Shown: positions 54,284 through 63,312, numbered from the stretch's first letter. The stretch is 64,000 nt of DNA from Paraburkholderia diazotrophica (GCF_900108945.1 NZ_FNYE01000003.1:186001-250000), one strand, 5' to 3'. Numbers and translations are program-made. Notes: generated by a model from the sequence alone, not told the origin.

Positions 54284-55843
54284 CTACAACTGCGATTCGA
54301 TCGGCAGTATGCCGAGCAGCCAGATGCCCGCCTTGCGCAGCGCCGATACGTCCGGCTCGCTGTCGAGGACTTTCGTGCTGCCGTCGGGCGCCGTATCGAT
54401 CCACACGATGCTGTTCGTGCCGTTCGGATTCGGACGCAGTTCGAGCCGCCACGCGATGTGATCCAAACTCGGCTCGAGCGTATCGACGACTTGCGATGCG
54501 GCCGCTGCACTTTCGCAATACACGCCGATTTCCGTATTGAGTTCGACGGAACGCGGATCGAGATTCATCGAGCCGATAAAGAGCGTGTCGCGATCGAACA
54601 CATAGGTCTTTGCGTGCAGCGAGGCTTTCGACGAGCCGAACACGTGCTTCTTGTCCCCGCCGCTTTTCTCGCTGGCGACGGGCTTGAGTTCGTACAGCCG
54701 CACGCCCGCTTCGAGCAAAGCCTTGCGGTAGCGCTGATAGCCCGCGTGCACGGCGGCGACATCGGTGGCGGCGAGCGAGTTGGTCAGCACGGTGACGCGC
54801 ACGCCACTGTGCGTGAGCCCACTAAGCCACGCGACGCCTTCTTTTCCGGGCACGAAATAAGGCGAGACGACGAGCATCTGATGCTCCGGCCGAAGGTGGA
54901 GCGCCTTCAGTTGCGTCATCAGGTGCCCTTGCGCATTGCCCGGCGAGCGCGTGATTTTCGCGGGATCGTCATAGAGCAGCGTGGCTTTGCCCCACCAGTA
55001 TTGCGTCGCGTCGTGCGAATGGATCACCTGCGTGAGCCGTGCACGCGCATCGACGACGTACGGGTTGGTCTCCTCGGACGCGAGATACGCGTCGAGCTTC
55101 GCGCGCACTTCCGCAAGCGCGTTGGAGTCCGCTTTGCGGCCGATCAGGCTTGCGATGGGATACGACGCGTCGGAGTTCCAGTACAGGTCGAATGCCGTCG
55201 ATACGTCGCGCACTACGGGGCCGTGCACGAGCACATCGAGGTCGCCGAATGCGACGTCGGTCGACGCGCCAAAGTACTCGTCGCCGATATTGCGGCCGCC
55301 GAGTATCGCGCCTTCGTTGTCCGCGATCATCGACTTGTTGTGCATGCGCCGGTTCACGCGAAAGAACTCGGTGGCCATGCCGATCTTCTTGAACGTGCGG
55401 CTGGCGACGGGATTGAACAGGCGGATCTGCACATTCGGATGCGAGTCGAGCGCGAGCAACAGCTTGTCGTCGGCGTTGGTGCCGAGATCGTCGAGCAGGA
55501 TGCGCACACGCACGCCGCGATCGGCGGCGCGCAGCACGGCGGCGCCCAGCGCGCGGCCCGTCAGGTCGTCGTGCCAGATGTAGTACTGGAGATCGAGCGT
55601 GCGGTCGGCGGCTTGTGCGAGCACGAGGCGCGCGACGAGCGCATTGACGGCGTCGGGCAACAGATGGAACGCGCTTTCGTCCGGGTGCTGCTGCTCTTGC
55701 CGCGTGAACGCGTTCGCAAGCCGCGTGTTCTGCGTATCGGTGACGGCATGTGTCTCGACGCGGTCCGTCTGTGGCGGCAAGCTCGCGCACGAAGTCAGCA
55801 AGGCGACGGTGAAGGCCGCGAGAAGACTTCGTAGCTCGATCAT
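54284..55843 (-). CDS. Phospholipase D-family lipoprotein (cardiolipin synthase C-like)
   Basis: A 519-residue protein with two HKD motifs: HNKSMIADNEGAILGGRNIG and HAKTYVFDRDTLFIGSMN. A lipoprotein signal ends in LTSC, so it sits on a membrane outside the cytoplasm. It resembles the ClsC/YmdC group of cardiolipin synthases, which make cardiolipin from phosphatidylglycerol and phosphatidylethanolamine, although a lipoprotein signal is less usual there. ATG 55843 gives the clean signal. It converges with the LysR gene. Confidence 0.8.
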   Translation of the reverse strand: MIELRSLLAAFTVALLTSCASLPPQTDRVETHAVTDTQNTRLANAFTRQEQQHPDESAFHLLPDAVNALVARLVLAQAADRTLDLQYYIWHDDLTGRALGAAVLRAADRGVRVRILLDDLGTNADDKLLLALDSHPNVQIRLFNPVASRTFKKIGMATEFFRVNRRMHNKSMIADNEGAILGGRNIGDEYFGASTDVAFGDLDVLVHGPVVRDVSTAFDLYWNSDASYPIASLIGRKADSNALAEVRAKLDAYLASEETNPYVVDARARLTQVIHSHDATQYWWGKATLLYDDPAKITRSPGNAQGHLMTQLKALHLRPEHQMLVVSPYFVPGKEGVAWLSGLTHSGVRVTVLTNSLAATDVAAVHAGYQRYRKALLEAGVRLYELKPVASEKSGGDKKHVFGSSKASLHAKTYVFDRDTLFIGSMNLDPRSVELNTEIGVYCESAAAASQVVDTLEPSLDHIAWRLELRPNPNGTNSIVWIDTAPDGSTKVLDSEPDVSALRKAGIWLLGILPIESQL

Positions 55844-55913
55844 GTGCGCGCTCCGCAACGGGATGCGCGTCAGATTAGCGGGACCTTTGGGCGGTTACAA
55901 GTGGCACAAGCTG

Positions 55914-55953
55914 AACAGGCGGGAACGGGCGGGAGCAAGCGGGAACAGGCGGA
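55914..55953. repeat. 10-base imperfect tandem repeat, four copies
   Basis: Units AACAGGCGGG, AACGGGCGGG, AGCAAGCGGG and AACAGGCGGA follow each other upstream of the phospholipase D gene and after the receiver-protein stop. Confidence 0.7.
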
Positions 55954-55972
55954 GCGCCGCCGTGGCGCCGCG

Positions 55973-56440
55973 TTACGAGTCGATCGAGGTGCGGTTCGCC
56001 GGCGCGGCGCCCATCAGCAGCGTCAGGATCTTCACGATCATCGTGGGATCGACGGGCTTTGCGCAGACCGCGTCGAAGCCGCCGGCGCGCAGTTCGTCGA
56101 AGTTGTCGTCGGTCTCATAGGCCGTGTACGCGAGCAGCGGCACGGACGCGGTCTCGGGCGACTCGCGCAATGTCCTTGCGACGGCGAGCCCCGACACGCC
56201 CGGCATCGCGACGTCGAGTACGACGCCGTCGGGATGCCATTCGCTTGCGATCTTCAGCGCGTCGCAACCGTTGTAGGCGACGCGCGTGTCGAAGCCTGTG
56301 CTGCCGAGAAAGGCAGCCAGCGAGTCGGCCGAATCGATGAAATCGTCCACGACGAGTACCCGCGGCGGGATCGAATGCGCGGCGGTGCGCGCTGCCGTCC
56401 ATATCTGATTTCGCGTTGGCCTGAAGCTCGTGTGGTGCAT
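55973..56440 (-). CDS. Single-domain response regulator (receiver only)
   Basis: A 155-residue CheY-like protein. Acidic D32/D33, phosphoacceptor D76 (VVLDVAMPG), T106 and K128 (AKPVD) are complete, so it can be phosphorylated. There is no output domain; 25 extra residues precede the receiver. ATG 56440 has GGGAGC seven bases upstream. No histidine kinase gene is nearby, so its partner is elsewhere. Confidence 0.85.
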   Translation of the reverse strand: MHHTSFRPTRNQIWTAARTAAHSIPPRVLVVDDFIDSADSLAAFLGSTGFDTRVAYNGCDALKIASEWHPDGVVLDVAMPGVSGLAVARTLRESPETASVPLLAYTAYETDDNFDELRAGGFDAVCAKPVDPTMIVKILTLLMGAAPANRTSIDS

Positions 56441-56908
56441 GCTGCTCCCGCTGAATGGTCCGTCGCTGTTTGCGGCTGGTCGTGTCTTGTAAGCAGACGC
56501 AGCAACGGCCATTCCAACCTGGCTTCCGCCGAGCTTCGAACCCGGAACGCGAGCCGCCGCGCAACGCCGGAAAGCGCTGATTTCAATGGATTCGCGCGCA
56601 GTTTCGCGATGTGCTTCATAAGCCGCCTCGCACATGCGGGCGCGTTCGAAGCGTTGTGCATCCGCGTAAAGTCCGTCATCGGGTTTGCAGCTTTTCCATC
56701 CGCGGATCAGGGTTGATCCGAAGGCGGTGACTGGAGCGCGGAATGCAACGGAGCGGCGAAACGCTGTGCTGCAATGCACGGCTGCGTGTGTTGGCGCGCG
56801 CATAGTCAAAGGCCCGGCGGGCAATTTGCCATGCTACGATGCCGTCATCCGCCGGGAGAAACCCAGCCCCGGATTGCATCGCACTTTCTTCGCTGCAGGA
56901 GGTTTGCC
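56441..56908. other. Intergenic region with one inverted repeat
   Basis: Nothing gene-like. CGGATCA-GGGT-TGATCCG (56703-56720) is a 7-base dyad that could be an operator. Confidence 0.45.
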
Positions 56909-57127
56909 ATGCACTTCGACTACAAGGGATTTCATATCGACTGCCGGGCGAGGCACGACGAAGACGGCCACTACGTCGCCCAGGCCAAGCTCACTCGGGC
57001 GGCGACGGCGCATACGCCCGCCGAAGTACATCAATCGGGCGACATCGATTCATTCGTCGACGAATCGGACGCGGTGACATGCGCGCGCACATGGGCGATC
57101 GAATGGATCGATGAAAACTGGGACTAG
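56909..57127 (+). CDS. Small conserved-looking hypothetical protein
   Basis: A 72-residue acidic protein. AGGAGG lies seven bases before ATG 56909, a very strong ribosome site. The sequence (MHFDYKGFHIDCRARHDEDG, and a C-terminal AIEWIDENWD) looks like a small alpha/beta domain. I recall similar short proteins in Burkholderia but cannot name the family with confidence. No clear operon partner. Confidence 0.7.
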   Translation: MHFDYKGFHIDCRARHDEDGHYVAQAKLTRAATAHTPAEVHQSGDIDSFVDESDAVTCARTWAIEWIDENWD

Positions 57128-57187
57128 CCGGACTGCTTTGTTGCCCGGCTTCTGCTGTCCCACGCCACGTGGAAGAACGCGCAATGG

Positions 57188-58087
57188 CTATTGCGCCGTT
57201 TGCTGGCGCCGGTACTCGTTCTTCTTCATCTCCAGGTACTCTTGCCGGTCGAGTTCGTGCAACTGGCGCTGGTACTGCTCGGTTGCATCGAACCATGTCG
57301 CGAAGCGCCGGGCGACGCGCTTGTCGGCGGGCATCGCAAGCGACGCCAGATACGCGTCGATGGCGAGGTAGTAGCGCACCGTGTTGCGTTCGACGAGCCC
57401 GCGCACGCCGCCGATGTAATCGCCGTCCGGCGCCTTCGTGAAGCCGACTTTCCCGCTGCCGATTGTCGCGAGATAAGCCTTCATCGCGATACGCCCTGCT
57501 GTGCCGAATCCATACGAGTAGGTGAGATGCAGGAACGTGCGCCCTTTGCCGATGTCGGCGGCTTCGAGCACGATGCGGTAGTCCTTCGTGCTGAGGGGAC
57601 CTGTCGCCGCGCTCAGATTGACCTGGAAGTAGTCGGGGCTCGTCGCGACAGGACGATAATTGAACTGTACGCGGGACGTATCGCCGAGTTCCTGTTCCGT
57701 CTTCTTGCCCACGTTCATGTTGATCATCGTGCCGTTGGCGCCGGAAGAAGCATGACAGTACTTCGTGTTCAGATGCAGGATCAGCACCTCGCACCAGTTG
57801 GCGGGGCCTTGCTGCGGATCATTGAGCGCGCTGTTGATGAGCGCGAACGGATAGTCGACGACGGCGTAGATGTCGCCTTTCAGCGTGTTCTGCGTTTCTT
57901 CCGAGTCGAGATGGATCGGGCGATGAAATGCGTTTGACTTGAGTTGCGGCGCGAGCGCGTCGTACTTGTCCCTGAGCGCCGTGGCGTTGTCATCGGCCCA
58001 TGTCAGCGCGCCGAGCGACAGGCCCAATAGCGCGAGCACCATGAACGCAAGTCGCCTCGTGATACGCATGATCCGCTGAGTGCTCAT
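57188..58087 (-). CDS. Exported protein of unknown function
   Basis: A 299-residue protein with a signal peptide (cleavage after TWA). The mature part has an alternating pattern (DIYAVVDYPFALINSAL, then FLHLTYSYGFGTAGRIAMKA) that suggests a helix-grip or START-like fold for a lipid or hydrophobic ligand; this is inference. The last 30 residues are charged and helical. ATG 58087 is placed by the signal peptide. It stands alone, divergent from the AhpD-like gene. Confidence 0.65.
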   Translation of the reverse strand: MSTQRIMRITRRLAFMVLALLGLSLGALTWADDNATALRDKYDALAPQLKSNAFHRPIHLDSEETQNTLKGDIYAVVDYPFALINSALNDPQQGPANWCEVLILHLNTKYCHASSGANGTMINMNVGKKTEQELGDTSRVQFNYRPVATSPDYFQVNLSAATGPLSTKDYRIVLEAADIGKGRTFLHLTYSYGFGTAGRIAMKAYLATIGSGKVGFTKAPDGDYIGGVRGLVERNTVRYYLAIDAYLASLAMPADKRVARRFATWFDATEQYQRQLHELDRQEYLEMKKNEYRRQQTAQ

Positions 58088-58300
58088 GACGGCGCTCCCG
58101 TTGACAGATCCGTGGCCTTGGCCGATCCGGTTGGGCAAATTTCGCACGAATATAGCAGAGACACGCCGAAATGCGGATGAGCCGTTCGAGCATAAAGGTG
58201 ATTTGAACCGGCATTCATTGCAGCAACACTCGTTCCTAGAATGATCTCCATGCGTTGACCCGTCGCGCAACCACCTCTCGATCAACCTTTGGAGCACATC

Positions 58301-58834
58301 ATGGGACGTCTCAATAGCCAATCCGTCAGCGAAGCCACCGGCCAGGCCGCCGATCTTTTTGCGGGCATCAAGCGCGCTGTCGGCATGGTGCCGAATGCGT
58401 ATGTCGACATCGGCACGAACAGCCCCGCTGCACTGCAAGTCCTGCTGAGCACGGGCGACGCGCTGGGCAAGGGCGCGCTGTCGCGCAAGGAAGTGGAGGC
58501 CATCAAGCTCGCGATCAGCGGCGTCGCGGATTGTGATTACTGTCTCGCGGCTCACTCGCTGGCGGCGCGCAAGGCCGGCATCGCCGCCGACGACATCGCC
58601 GCGCTGCGCGAAGGGCGCGATTCCGCCGATGCGCGTCTGAATGCAATCGCAGCGTTTGCGCGCGCGGTGTTCACGACGCGCGGCACCGTGCCCGTCGAAG
58701 TCGTCGATGCCGTGAAGGCCGCGGGCTATAGCAACCAGCAGATCGTCGAGACGCTGCTCGCGATCGCCGACATCACGTTCACGAACCTGTTCAATCGCGT
58801 GAACGATACCGTCGTGGATTTTCCGAAGGTCTGA
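58301..58834 (+). CDS. Carboxymuconolactone decarboxylase-family (AhpD-like) protein
   Basis: A 177-residue helical protein with the redox motif C78-x2-C81-x3-H85 (DCDYCLAAH), as in AhpD-type peroxidases. It is therefore more likely a peroxidase-related enzyme than a true carboxymuconolactone decarboxylase. ATG 58301 has TTGGAG upstream. It is followed by a strong terminator, so it is a single-gene unit. Confidence 0.85.
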   Translation: MGRLNSQSVSEATGQAADLFAGIKRAVGMVPNAYVDIGTNSPAALQVLLSTGDALGKGALSRKEVEAIKLAISGVADCDYCLAAHSLAARKAGIAADDIAALREGRDSADARLNAIAAFARAVFTTRGTVPVEVVDAVKAAGYSNQQIVETLLAIADITFTNLFNRVNDTVVDFPKV

Positions 58835-58881
58835 CGCAACGGCAAGCCGCCCGCGTCGGACGGCTGCGTGCGATGTCGATG

Positions 58882-58917
58882 CGCCCGTGACTGGCCACGG
58901 CCCGTCACGGGCGTTTT
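58882..58917 (+). terminator. Rho-independent terminator after the AhpD-like gene
   Basis: CGCCCGTGAC, 12-base loop, GTCACGGGCG, then TTTT. Ten-pair GC-rich stem 48 bases after the stop. Confidence 0.8.
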
Positions 58918-59047
58918 GCGCTGAACGCATTTCGCTTCGCGGCAGCGCGACTCCCTGGTTTCATTTGTAGCGATTTGATTCAGCGCTCGAGCCGCAAACG
59001 TTCGATCCGCTAGAATGAGGCTCGCTTTTTCAACCAAGGAGATTCGC

Positions 59048-59452
59048 GTGAAATCAGTTGTTGCCCTGCTCGCCGCAGCCGCGCTCGCGTCAACGGCGCT
59101 CACCGCTCAAGCTGCATCGACGGAAAAGCTGCCCTCGGGCGTCGTCGTCGAACACCTGACGCAGGGAAGCGGCCCGCAGCCCACGGCCGCCGACGTCGTG
59201 CGCGTCAACTACCGCGGCACGCTCGCGAACGGCACCGAGTTCGACAGCTCGGCCAAGCACGGCGGTCCGGCAGAGTTCCCGCTCGGTCGCGTGATTCCCT
59301 GCTGGACGCAAGGTGTCGCGACGATGAAAGTCGGCGAAAAAGCAAAGCTGACCTGCCCGGCCGCAACGGCTTACGGCTCGCGCGGCGTCGGCACGATCCC
59401 GCCGAACAGCGATCTGACGTTCGAAGTCGAACTGCTCGCGATCGTCAAGTAA
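59048..59452 (+). CDS. FKBP-type peptidyl-prolyl isomerase, exported
   Basis: A 134-residue protein starting at GTG 59048 with AGGAG eight bases upstream. Signal peptide ends near AQA; the mature part is one FKBP domain (VRVNYRGTLANGTEFDSS, then IPPNSDLTFEVELL). It speeds proline isomerisation in periplasmic folding. Usual FKBP pocket residues such as the VIPCWTQGV segment are present. Confidence 0.9.
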   Translation: MKSVVALLAAAALASTALTAQAASTEKLPSGVVVEHLTQGSGPQPTAADVVRVNYRGTLANGTEFDSSAKHGGPAEFPLGRVIPCWTQGVATMKVGEKAKLTCPAATAYGSRGVGTIPPNSDLTFEVELLAIVK

Positions 59453-59464
59453 CGACCTCTCTTC

Positions 59465-59514
59465 GTGCAGCGCCTTGGCTCCCCACGCGGTTCTCTGTGG
59501 TGACGGCGCTGCAC
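59465..59514 (+). terminator. Long hairpin after the FKBP gene
   Basis: GTGCAGCGCC pairs with GGCGCTGCAC across 30 bases that contain an inner CCAC/GTGG stem; TTCCTT follows. Likely a terminator, though the U-tract is interrupted. Confidence 0.45.
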
Positions 59515-59726
59515 TTCCTTCCCGCCTCGCATTCCACATCGTGAGGAGCGCAAGCTCCGGCGGCGCTAACCCGTATTGAATCGTTTGATTATCGTTAACG
59601 CTGGTTGGCAGAAGTCAAATTGGCGTGGTACCTAATTGGTCTTGCGGCGAGTCAGATGGACGATTGGGATTCTGTCACCAATATGAAAAACTGCGCGCTC
59701 AGAATCCCGCAAAAAATAAGATTTGC

Positions 59727-60239
59727 ATGACGGGGTATAGGGTGACCAGAAAACAAAGGGTGCTGTTCCTCTGCAGGGACAACGCAGCGCTTAGCATCTT
59801 GGCGGAAGCCTTGCTACGCGAGCTGGACGGATTGCATTTCGACGCTTTCAGCGCAGGTCTCGAACCCGCCGACAAGGTCCATGCGGCGGCATTGGGAGAG
59901 TTGCGCCATGGTTTTTCCAGCCTCGAGCTGCTCAATCCGAAGAGCTGGCTGGAGTTCACGAGCGAATGGGCGCCGCAGATGGACTTCGTCGTTACCTTGT
60001 GCGACGAGTCGGCGCGCGTCGATATGCGCGCGTTTCATGGCCGCCCGCAATTGCTCCACTGGGCGCTGACGCCGTCCGCGCGTTCCGCCGCGGGCGCATT
60101 CGAATACGCGTTCTGGCAGATATTGAAGCGTGTCGAAGATTTCATCGCTGCTCAACGCCGCCCTTGGCCGTCGTTGAAATTGCCGGCGGTTGCGCCTTGC
60201 GCGCCTGATGCGTGCGACCTGCTGATGAGCGGTCAATAA
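59727..60239 (+). CDS. Low-molecular-weight phosphatase-fold protein lacking catalytic residues
   Basis: A 170-residue protein that aligns with low-molecular-weight tyrosine phosphatases and thioredoxin-type ArsC. The P-loop reads C16-R-D-N-A-A-L22-S (LFLCRDNAALSILAEAL), so the invariant CX5R arginine is Leu. The usual Asp-Pro acid motif after HW is also lost (HWALTPS). The fold landmarks FSAGLEP and VVTLCDE remain. It is unlikely to be an active phosphatase or arsenate reductase and may bind phosphate or a partner protein. Start at ATG 59727 is uncertain; a GTG five codons later is possible. Confidence 0.7.
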   Translation: MTGYRVTRKQRVLFLCRDNAALSILAEALLRELDGLHFDAFSAGLEPADKVHAAALGELRHGFSSLELLNPKSWLEFTSEWAPQMDFVVTLCDESARVDMRAFHGRPQLLHWALTPSARSAAGAFEYAFWQILKRVEDFIAAQRRPWPSLKLPAVAPCAPDACDLLMSGQ

Positions 60240-60246
60240 AGCCCCC

Positions 60247-60279
60247 CAATAGCGGTCCAATGGCGGTCCAATAGCGGCT
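60247..60279. repeat. 11-base tandem repeat, three copies
   Basis: CAATAGCGGTC, CAATGGCGGTC and CAATAGCGGCT follow each other directly after the stop of the phosphatase-fold gene. Confidence 0.8.
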
Positions 60280-60371
60280 CAAAGCGACGGCTCGAAGCCG
60301 CAGCCACGGAACGCCGCTGCATCGGGAACCTGATTTGCCTAGTCGGTCATGACCGGCACCGAGTGCTCCCG

Positions 60372-61217
60372 ATGAAAGTCGAAGCCAATACGGAAGCCCG
60401 TCGTGCACCGCCGCACGACGGCACAGCCGAAGGCCATTTCTCTCACTATGTCGCGCCGCTGATCGACAGCGCGCTCGCTTGCGCGGCCGCGCTGCGCGCC
60501 AATCCGGATGCGGAAGTGCTGCACAAGCTGCGCGTATCGTTGCGGCACTTGCGTTCGTTGTTGTGGGCGTACCGCCCGCTTCTCGACGATACGTTCGACG
60601 CGCAGCAACGCGCACTCTTCAAGTTCTTTGCCAGTGCGGCCGGCAAGACCCGCGACTGGGACATTCTGATCGCCTTGCTCGAAGAGACAGCCGACACGCA
60701 AGGTCAACCTCGCGAGGCGCTCGAAACGGCGCGTACGAAGTCGCTCGATGCGAGCCGCGAAACGCTCGCACGTGCCAACGTAAAGAGCGCACTGCGCGAT
60801 GCGCTCAAGGAAGCGAACCTCGAACTGAATACGGCGCACGAGCGCACGCCGCTGTCGAAGTTCGCACGCAAGCGGCTCACGTCGGCGCAAAAGTCGATGA
60901 AGAAGCGCATGAAGCGCGCGGCGCATGCGAAGCGCTCGGACTACGGTTCCTATCACGAAGTGCGCAAGGCAGGGAAGAAGCTCCGCTACCTGATCGAGTT
61001 CTTCGAGCCGGTGCTGAAGAAAAAACAGATGAAGTCCGTCAGTTCGCTGAAGAAGCTTCAGAAGCGCTTTGGCGAGTTGAATGACGTCGTCGCGAGCGAA
61101 CAGTTGTTGCGCGACAACCAGAGTGTGTTTTCCGACGAAGCGCTAACTGCTCGCGCGCTCGACTCGCTTGCGAAGGAACGCAAGCGCCGCATGCGCGCGG
61201 CCGCGAGCCTGTTATGA
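60372..61217 (+). CDS. CHAD domain protein
   Basis: A 281-residue helical protein with the CHAD pattern: VLHKLRVSLRHLRSLLWAYR near the start and YHEVRKAGKKLRYLIEFF in the second half, rich in His, Lys and Arg. CHAD domains bind inorganic polyphosphate. Chosen start ATG 60372; a GTG three codons earlier is possible. No CYTH or ppk gene is adjacent. Confidence 0.88.
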   Translation: MKVEANTEARRAPPHDGTAEGHFSHYVAPLIDSALACAAALRANPDAEVLHKLRVSLRHLRSLLWAYRPLLDDTFDAQQRALFKFFASAAGKTRDWDILIALLEETADTQGQPREALETARTKSLDASRETLARANVKSALRDALKEANLELNTAHERTPLSKFARKRLTSAQKSMKKRMKRAAHAKRSDYGSYHEVRKAGKKLRYLIEFFEPVLKKKQMKSVSSLKKLQKRFGELNDVVASEQLLRDNQSVFSDEALTARALDSLAKERKRRMRAAASLL

Positions 61218-61412
61218 CGGGCTCAAACGATGCCGCTCGCGATGACGTTTCAATGCAGGAACGCTACCAGGTAGCGCTCCATCGTTCACACGTCGTGTGT
61301 CATGTCGATAGAAACGGATAGAAGCGCAACCGCGTCGCGACGCGATGGATGCGTCAAGGCGATTGCACGGGGCGTGCCGTTCTTGGGCGGGCCCTTTCGC
61401 GCCCTGTGTCCG

Positions 61413-61604
61413 TCAATGCCCTGTGCGCGAACGCAGGGTCTCTCGCACGCGCTTCGCTGCGAAGAGCGGCACATAGTCGAGAATGCGTGCTTCGCGCTGA
61501 TAGTCCTCGACGGCGTCTGTGTACATCTGCGACACGACTTCTTCCGGGCTGTCCGTGGATTCTGCGATTTCGTGCACGATCATTTGCGAGTCGGCCGTCT
61601 TCAT
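61413..61604 (-). CDS. DUF3562 small protein
   Basis: A 63-residue protein. VVSQMYTDAVEDYQREARIL and the end DYVPLFAAKRVRETLR match DUF3562 as I know it, a short helical family of unknown role common in Burkholderiaceae. GGGAG precedes the ATG at 61604. It stands alone between the CHAD gene and a stretch with DnaA-like boxes. Confidence 0.75.
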   Translation of the reverse strand: MKTADSQMIVHEIAESTDSPEEVVSQMYTDAVEDYQREARILDYVPLFAAKRVRETLRSRTGH

Positions 61605-61772
61605 CCGGGGTCTCCCATCATTCAGTCAGTAGTCGAGAGCTTGAATTGAAGAACACACGGCGCGTCACTGCCAATAGAACTTCGCAATCAGCGGGCCCGG
61701 ACCGGTGCCGTTGTACCGCAGCGCGCGAAGAATGCCTGATTGATCAGACAGATAGCACACGTACGCAAGAAC

Positions 61773-61807
61773 TTTTCCACAGGGCTGTGCACAGAAATTG
61801 TGGATAA
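61773..61807. promoter_or_regulatory. Pair of DnaA-like boxes
   Basis: TTTTCCACA (61773-61781) differs by one base from TTATCCACA, and TGTGGATAA (61799-61807) is a perfect box in the opposite direction, 17 bases apart. No origin genes are near, so this may be a regulatory or titration site. Confidence 0.4.
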
Positions 61808-61839
61808 CGCACAGATCATTCGTCGATGAAAGCTTGCTG

Positions 61840-62190
61840 TCATTGGAGCCACTTGCGTACGTCTTTTTCCCAGTCGGGTTCGCCGCAGCCTTTCGGGTTC
61901 TCGGGACCGAGCACCGTGATATAGCCTCTGCTCTTCATGCACGACTCGTACGCGCGCACCTTCGTGCGCTGGCCGCGACCCGCGTTCATCGCGACCGTTT
62001 TGCATCGTGCGATCGAACGGTCCATCGGTCCGAAGTCCATGTCGCTCGAACGGTTCAGCGACGGTGCGTCCGCACCTGTCGCCGAGAATTCGACGGGGCC
62101 CGTATGCGTGCAGGCCGTCGCCAGCAGCGCGAGCGCCGCCGCTGCGAATCGTGCGTGCAGAACGTGGCGAACGTGGGCGCGCATTGTCAT
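61840..62190 (-). CDS. Small lipoprotein, function unknown
   Basis: A 116-residue protein with a lipoprotein signal ending in LATAC. The mature part has three Cys in two segments (ARCKTVAMNAG and YESCMKSRGY, then KGCGEPDW), suggesting a disulfide-stabilised small periplasmic domain. Not recognised. It is next to, but 83 bases from, the YjbQ-type gene on the same strand. Confidence 0.65.
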   Translation of the reverse strand: MTMRAHVRHVLHARFAAAALALLATACTHTGPVEFSATGADAPSLNRSSDMDFGPMDRSIARCKTVAMNAGRGQRTKVRAYESCMKSRGYITVLGPENPKGCGEPDWEKDVRKWLQ

Positions 62191-62273
62191 GGTTCAATTC
62201 CTTATTGATGATGCCGGCTCATAAGTACCTGCATGCTGGGAATGATCGGCTCGCGTCGAAAAGAGCGACGCTT

Positions 62274-62693
62274 TCATTCGCCGATCAGATGCAGCACGAT
62301 GTCGCGTTCCTGCGGTCGCGCGCGATGCTCGAACAGGTAAATGCCCTGCCATGTGCCGAGCACCATGCGGCCGTGCTCGACGGGGATCGAGAGCTGCACC
62401 TGCGTCAATGCAGTTCGCAGATGCGCGGGCATGTCATCGGGGCCTTCCGTGTCGTGCTCGTATCGGCCGGGATCTTCGGGCGCGAGCATCGCGAAGTGCC
62501 GTTCGAGATCGCGTTGCACCGAAGGGTCCGCGTTCTCCTGAATCAACAGCGACGCCGACGTGTGTCTGCAAAACATAGTCAGCATGCCCGTCTGCATCGA
62601 CTCGTCGCGCACGAACGCGGCGACCTCCGCAGTGAAATCGAATAACCCGCGAGCGCGCGCCCGCACGTTCAGATGTCGAATAGCCTGGCGCAT
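62274..62693 (-). CDS. YjbQ-family protein (UPF0047)
   Basis: A 139-residue protein. FCRHTSASLLIQENADPSV and GTWQGIYLFEHRARPQ are the core motifs of YjbQ/UPF0047, with a histidine cluster for metal binding. Members show weak thiamine-phosphate synthase activity in vitro; the physiological role is unsettled. Full length. Confidence 0.9.
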   Translation of the reverse strand: MRQAIRHLNVRARARGLFDFTAEVAAFVRDESMQTGMLTMFCRHTSASLLIQENADPSVQRDLERHFAMLAPEDPGRYEHDTEGPDDMPAHLRTALTQVQLSIPVEHGRMVLGTWQGIYLFEHRARPQERDIVLHLIGE

Positions 62694-62910
62694 GAATCAT
62701 TCTCCGTTGTGCCCGTTGTGTTGTGCCGTTGCGAAATGCAATGCCTGTCGATGAGTTTACCGCGCGCTTCGCGTTTCATCTTCTGTAGCGGACCGAATGG
62801 CGGCACATCGATTGCTGCGCGTTTCGCGCAGCCGATTTCGCTTTGCAAAAGGGACTATGCTGGTGATGCCGAATCGCTCGCCGTCGAACGGCAACTGAAA
62901 GGAGGCCGCC

Positions 62911-63177
62911 ATGGAACGCGACGAATTCATCGACGCACTAAAGCGCGAAGGCTTCGCCGAAATCGTCACGGTGACGCACGATGCGCAGGGCACGCTCGAG
63001 GATCACGCTCATCCTTTCGAAGCGAAAGCGCTGATCCTGCATGGCCAGTTGACGTTGCGAACCGGCGATATGGAGCGCGTCTATCGGATGGGCGACGTAT
63101 TTCATTTGCACGCAAACGAAAACCACTCGGAGCGTTTCGGGCCGGACGGTGTTCAATATCTGGTCGGCCGCAAGTGA
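62911..63177 (+). CDS. Small cupin-domain protein
   Basis: An 88-residue single cupin. The metal-binding residues appear as DHAHPFEAKALILHG (His, His, Glu) and a second-motif His in FHLHANENH. AGGAGG precedes ATG 62911. Such single cupins bind metals or small ligands; substrate unknown. Confidence 0.85.
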   Translation: MERDEFIDALKREGFAEIVTVTHDAQGTLEDHAHPFEAKALILHGQLTLRTGDMERVYRMGDVFHLHANENHSERFGPDGVQYLVGRK

Positions 63178-63312
63178 ACGCAGTGGGGCTCCGCGACAGT
63201 CGCGGCAGCCTCGCTGCAGGGTCCGCGTCGAGCCGTTAATATTTTTGGACCACGCATTGACGCGCGACGCGCGTGCGCGTTACCGATCACTTCACTACCG
63301 AGGAGGCCCTGA

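Noticed and set aside
63191..63205. CCGCGA-CAG-TCGCGG hairpin after the cupin gene
   Set aside because: Six-pair stem without a following T-run; not convincing as a terminator.
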